Assembly: GCA_951813605.1 (NCBI GenBank) | Contig: OX638379.1 | Coordinates: 1,312,471 to 1,376,470, forward strand | Direction: 5' to 3' | DNA length: 64,000 nt | Source of the DNA: an uncultured Bryobacterales bacterium | GTDB taxonomy: Bacteria > Acidobacteriota > Terriglobia > Bryobacterales > UBA6623 | In this document: positions 63,080-64,000 of the stretch, piece by piece | Position numbering within the stretch: the stretch's first letter is position 1 | Layout of the letters: every line of letters starts with the position of its first letter | Notes under the pieces: generated by a model | Told to the model about the DNA's origin: nothing | Seen by the model: the letters and a program-made list of their open reading frames with translations, nothing else | Database searches by the model: none | Program-made: the position numbers and the translations under genes

Positions 63080-64000
63080 ATGCTACGGCGCCCATTGCTC
63101 GACGACCAGCTCAAGGGGAAGAAGCAAGCCACCCGCAAGCCGCTGTTGGTTGATGGAGCCCTCCAAGTTGGCAAGACGTATCTGATCGAGCAGATCTTCG
63201 GGCAAGGACATTTCCGGAACGTGCACCCGCTCGATTTCCGAAAGGAGCCAGGACCGGAGCGCATATTCGCTGACACTCTCGAGCCCCGCTCCCTCCTCTT
63301 AAACATCGAGTTGCAATCGGGAAATCATACAGACCTCGCGCACGATCTGAACTTCTTCGACGAGGTGGGAGACTGCCAGGGCGCGCTTGACTCGCTCAAG
63401 GACTTTGCCGAGTCCTGCCCTCAAGCATTTGTCTGCGCCACAGGCTCCAACATCGCGCTGCTCGACTCGTTTCCAGTCGGGCTAGTGCGAACGCTTGAAC
63501 TGTTCCCATTGTGCATTGAGGGGCTTCTCGTGGCCCGGGCAGGCGAGCGCTCTTGGACGCATTCCGCAACGGAATCTGCGGACCGCCAGTCCACCAACAC
63601 CTCTGGTCCCAGCTGCTTGACTACTATTTCGTCGGGATCGGGTCACACACTACGAACGAGACTTCGGCAAGTACGCCGGGAAGCTTCACGCGCAACACAT
63701 CGGAGCGGTGTTTTTGAACGTGCCACGCCAACTAGCCTCCAGCCAGGACGGCTCCATGCGTCGGTTCCGTTTCAAGGGTGTCGTCGTGCGTTAGCGCGGC
63801 TACCAGGTCCTGTCAGGCCCGATAGAGTGGCTTCACGCTGCGAAGCTCGTGCGAACGTGCTTTCCGATCAACGGTGAGCCGCCTCTGCCGCTGGTGGCGT
63901 GGGCGCGACACAACATCTTCAAGCTGAATATGTTCGATGTCGGGCTGCTCGGGCACATGCTGTGCATGGCTTGCGAGCACCAACGCACCCAAGGCGTCGC
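63080..64000 (+). pseudogene. Broken AAA/DUF4143-type ATPase (continues past window end)
   Basis: The first frame encodes KPLLVDGALQVGKTYLIEQ (Walker A about residues 26-33), HPLDFRKEP, LNFFDEVGDCQGALDSLKDF and FVCATGSNIALLDSFPVGLV, typical of AAA_14 ATPases. Around 63,540 it shifts to another frame (ALLDAFRNGICGPP, LWSQLLDYYFVG), near 63,640 to a third (HYERDFGKYAGKLHAQHIGA, VFLNVPRQLASSQDG), then hits TAG at 63792 and continues IEWLHAAKL and NIFKLNMFDVGLLGHML, a DUF4143 C-terminus. Two frameshifts and a stop make it a pseudogene. The family is often found as mobile, repeatedly decayed genes. Confidence 0.8.

Noticed and set aside
1-64000. CRISPR arrays, rRNA or tRNA genes
   Set aside because: No regularly spaced repeats, rRNA-like blocks or tRNA cloverleaf could be found by reading; a covariance-model scan would settle it.

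Overview
The window is GC-rich, densely coded bacterial DNA with short operons, several TTG or GTG starts and many exported proteins. No rRNA or tRNA gene was seen, so taxonomy rests on gene content. Cytochrome-linked beta-propeller/HEAT proteins, DUF1080 proteins, many formylglycine sulfatases, Tat-exported Gfo/Idh/MocA proteins, an SBBP-repeat protein and a PEGA-tailed Ser/Thr kinase together suggest Acidobacteriota (Bryobacterales-like). A planctomycete-like or other sulfatase-rich host-associated lineage is not excluded.

Layout. 1-17,500: end of a heme-binding propeller protein, a SprT-like metalloprotease, a VTT-domain membrane protein, a LolA-like protein, glnE, a DUF1080 protein, dnaG, the repair pair mrfA-mrfB and an SBBP-repeat protein. 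17,500-30,000: a DUF3604 protein, a serine hydrolase, three sulfatases and a GH51 arabinofuranosidase lipoprotein. 30,000-30,500: an AT-rich island. 30,500-42,350: a small secreted protein, a HupE/UreJ-like protein overlapping a PQQ-type propeller, then Ser/Thr kinase-uvrA-CPBP protease, mtnA, a small acidic protein and a Tat-exported oxidoreductase. 42,490-46,730: a four-gene minus-strand operon (TIM-barrel isomerase, FMN glutamate-synthase-like enzyme, DUF997-like small protein, Na+/solute symporter). 46,900-50,810: an exported TIM-barrel-like protein, a Gfo/Idh/MocA protein and fumC. 52,380-56,340: a compact operon of GH109 glycosidase, sulfatase and SelA-like PLP enzyme, all three with Tat-type signals. 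56,490-59,330: decayed genes (M19 dipeptidase, PD-(D/E)XK-like nuclease, arylsulfotransferase). 59,470-64,000: a GH3 lipoprotein, a 107-bp MITE-like repeat, an intact IS1595-family element with perfect terminal repeats and target duplication, and a broken DUF4143-type ATPase running off the end.

Functionally the window mixes housekeeping genes (nitrogen regulation, replication priming, excision repair, methionine salvage, TCA cycle) with periplasmic glycan catabolism: sulfatases remove sulfate esters, GH51, GH3 and GH109 release sugars, and Gfo/Idh/MocA, isomerase and symporter genes would process or import the products. The GH109-sulfatase-PLP cassette is the most distinctive unit. Its gene order and shared export route suggest a pathway for sulfated amino sugars, but the substrate is inferred.
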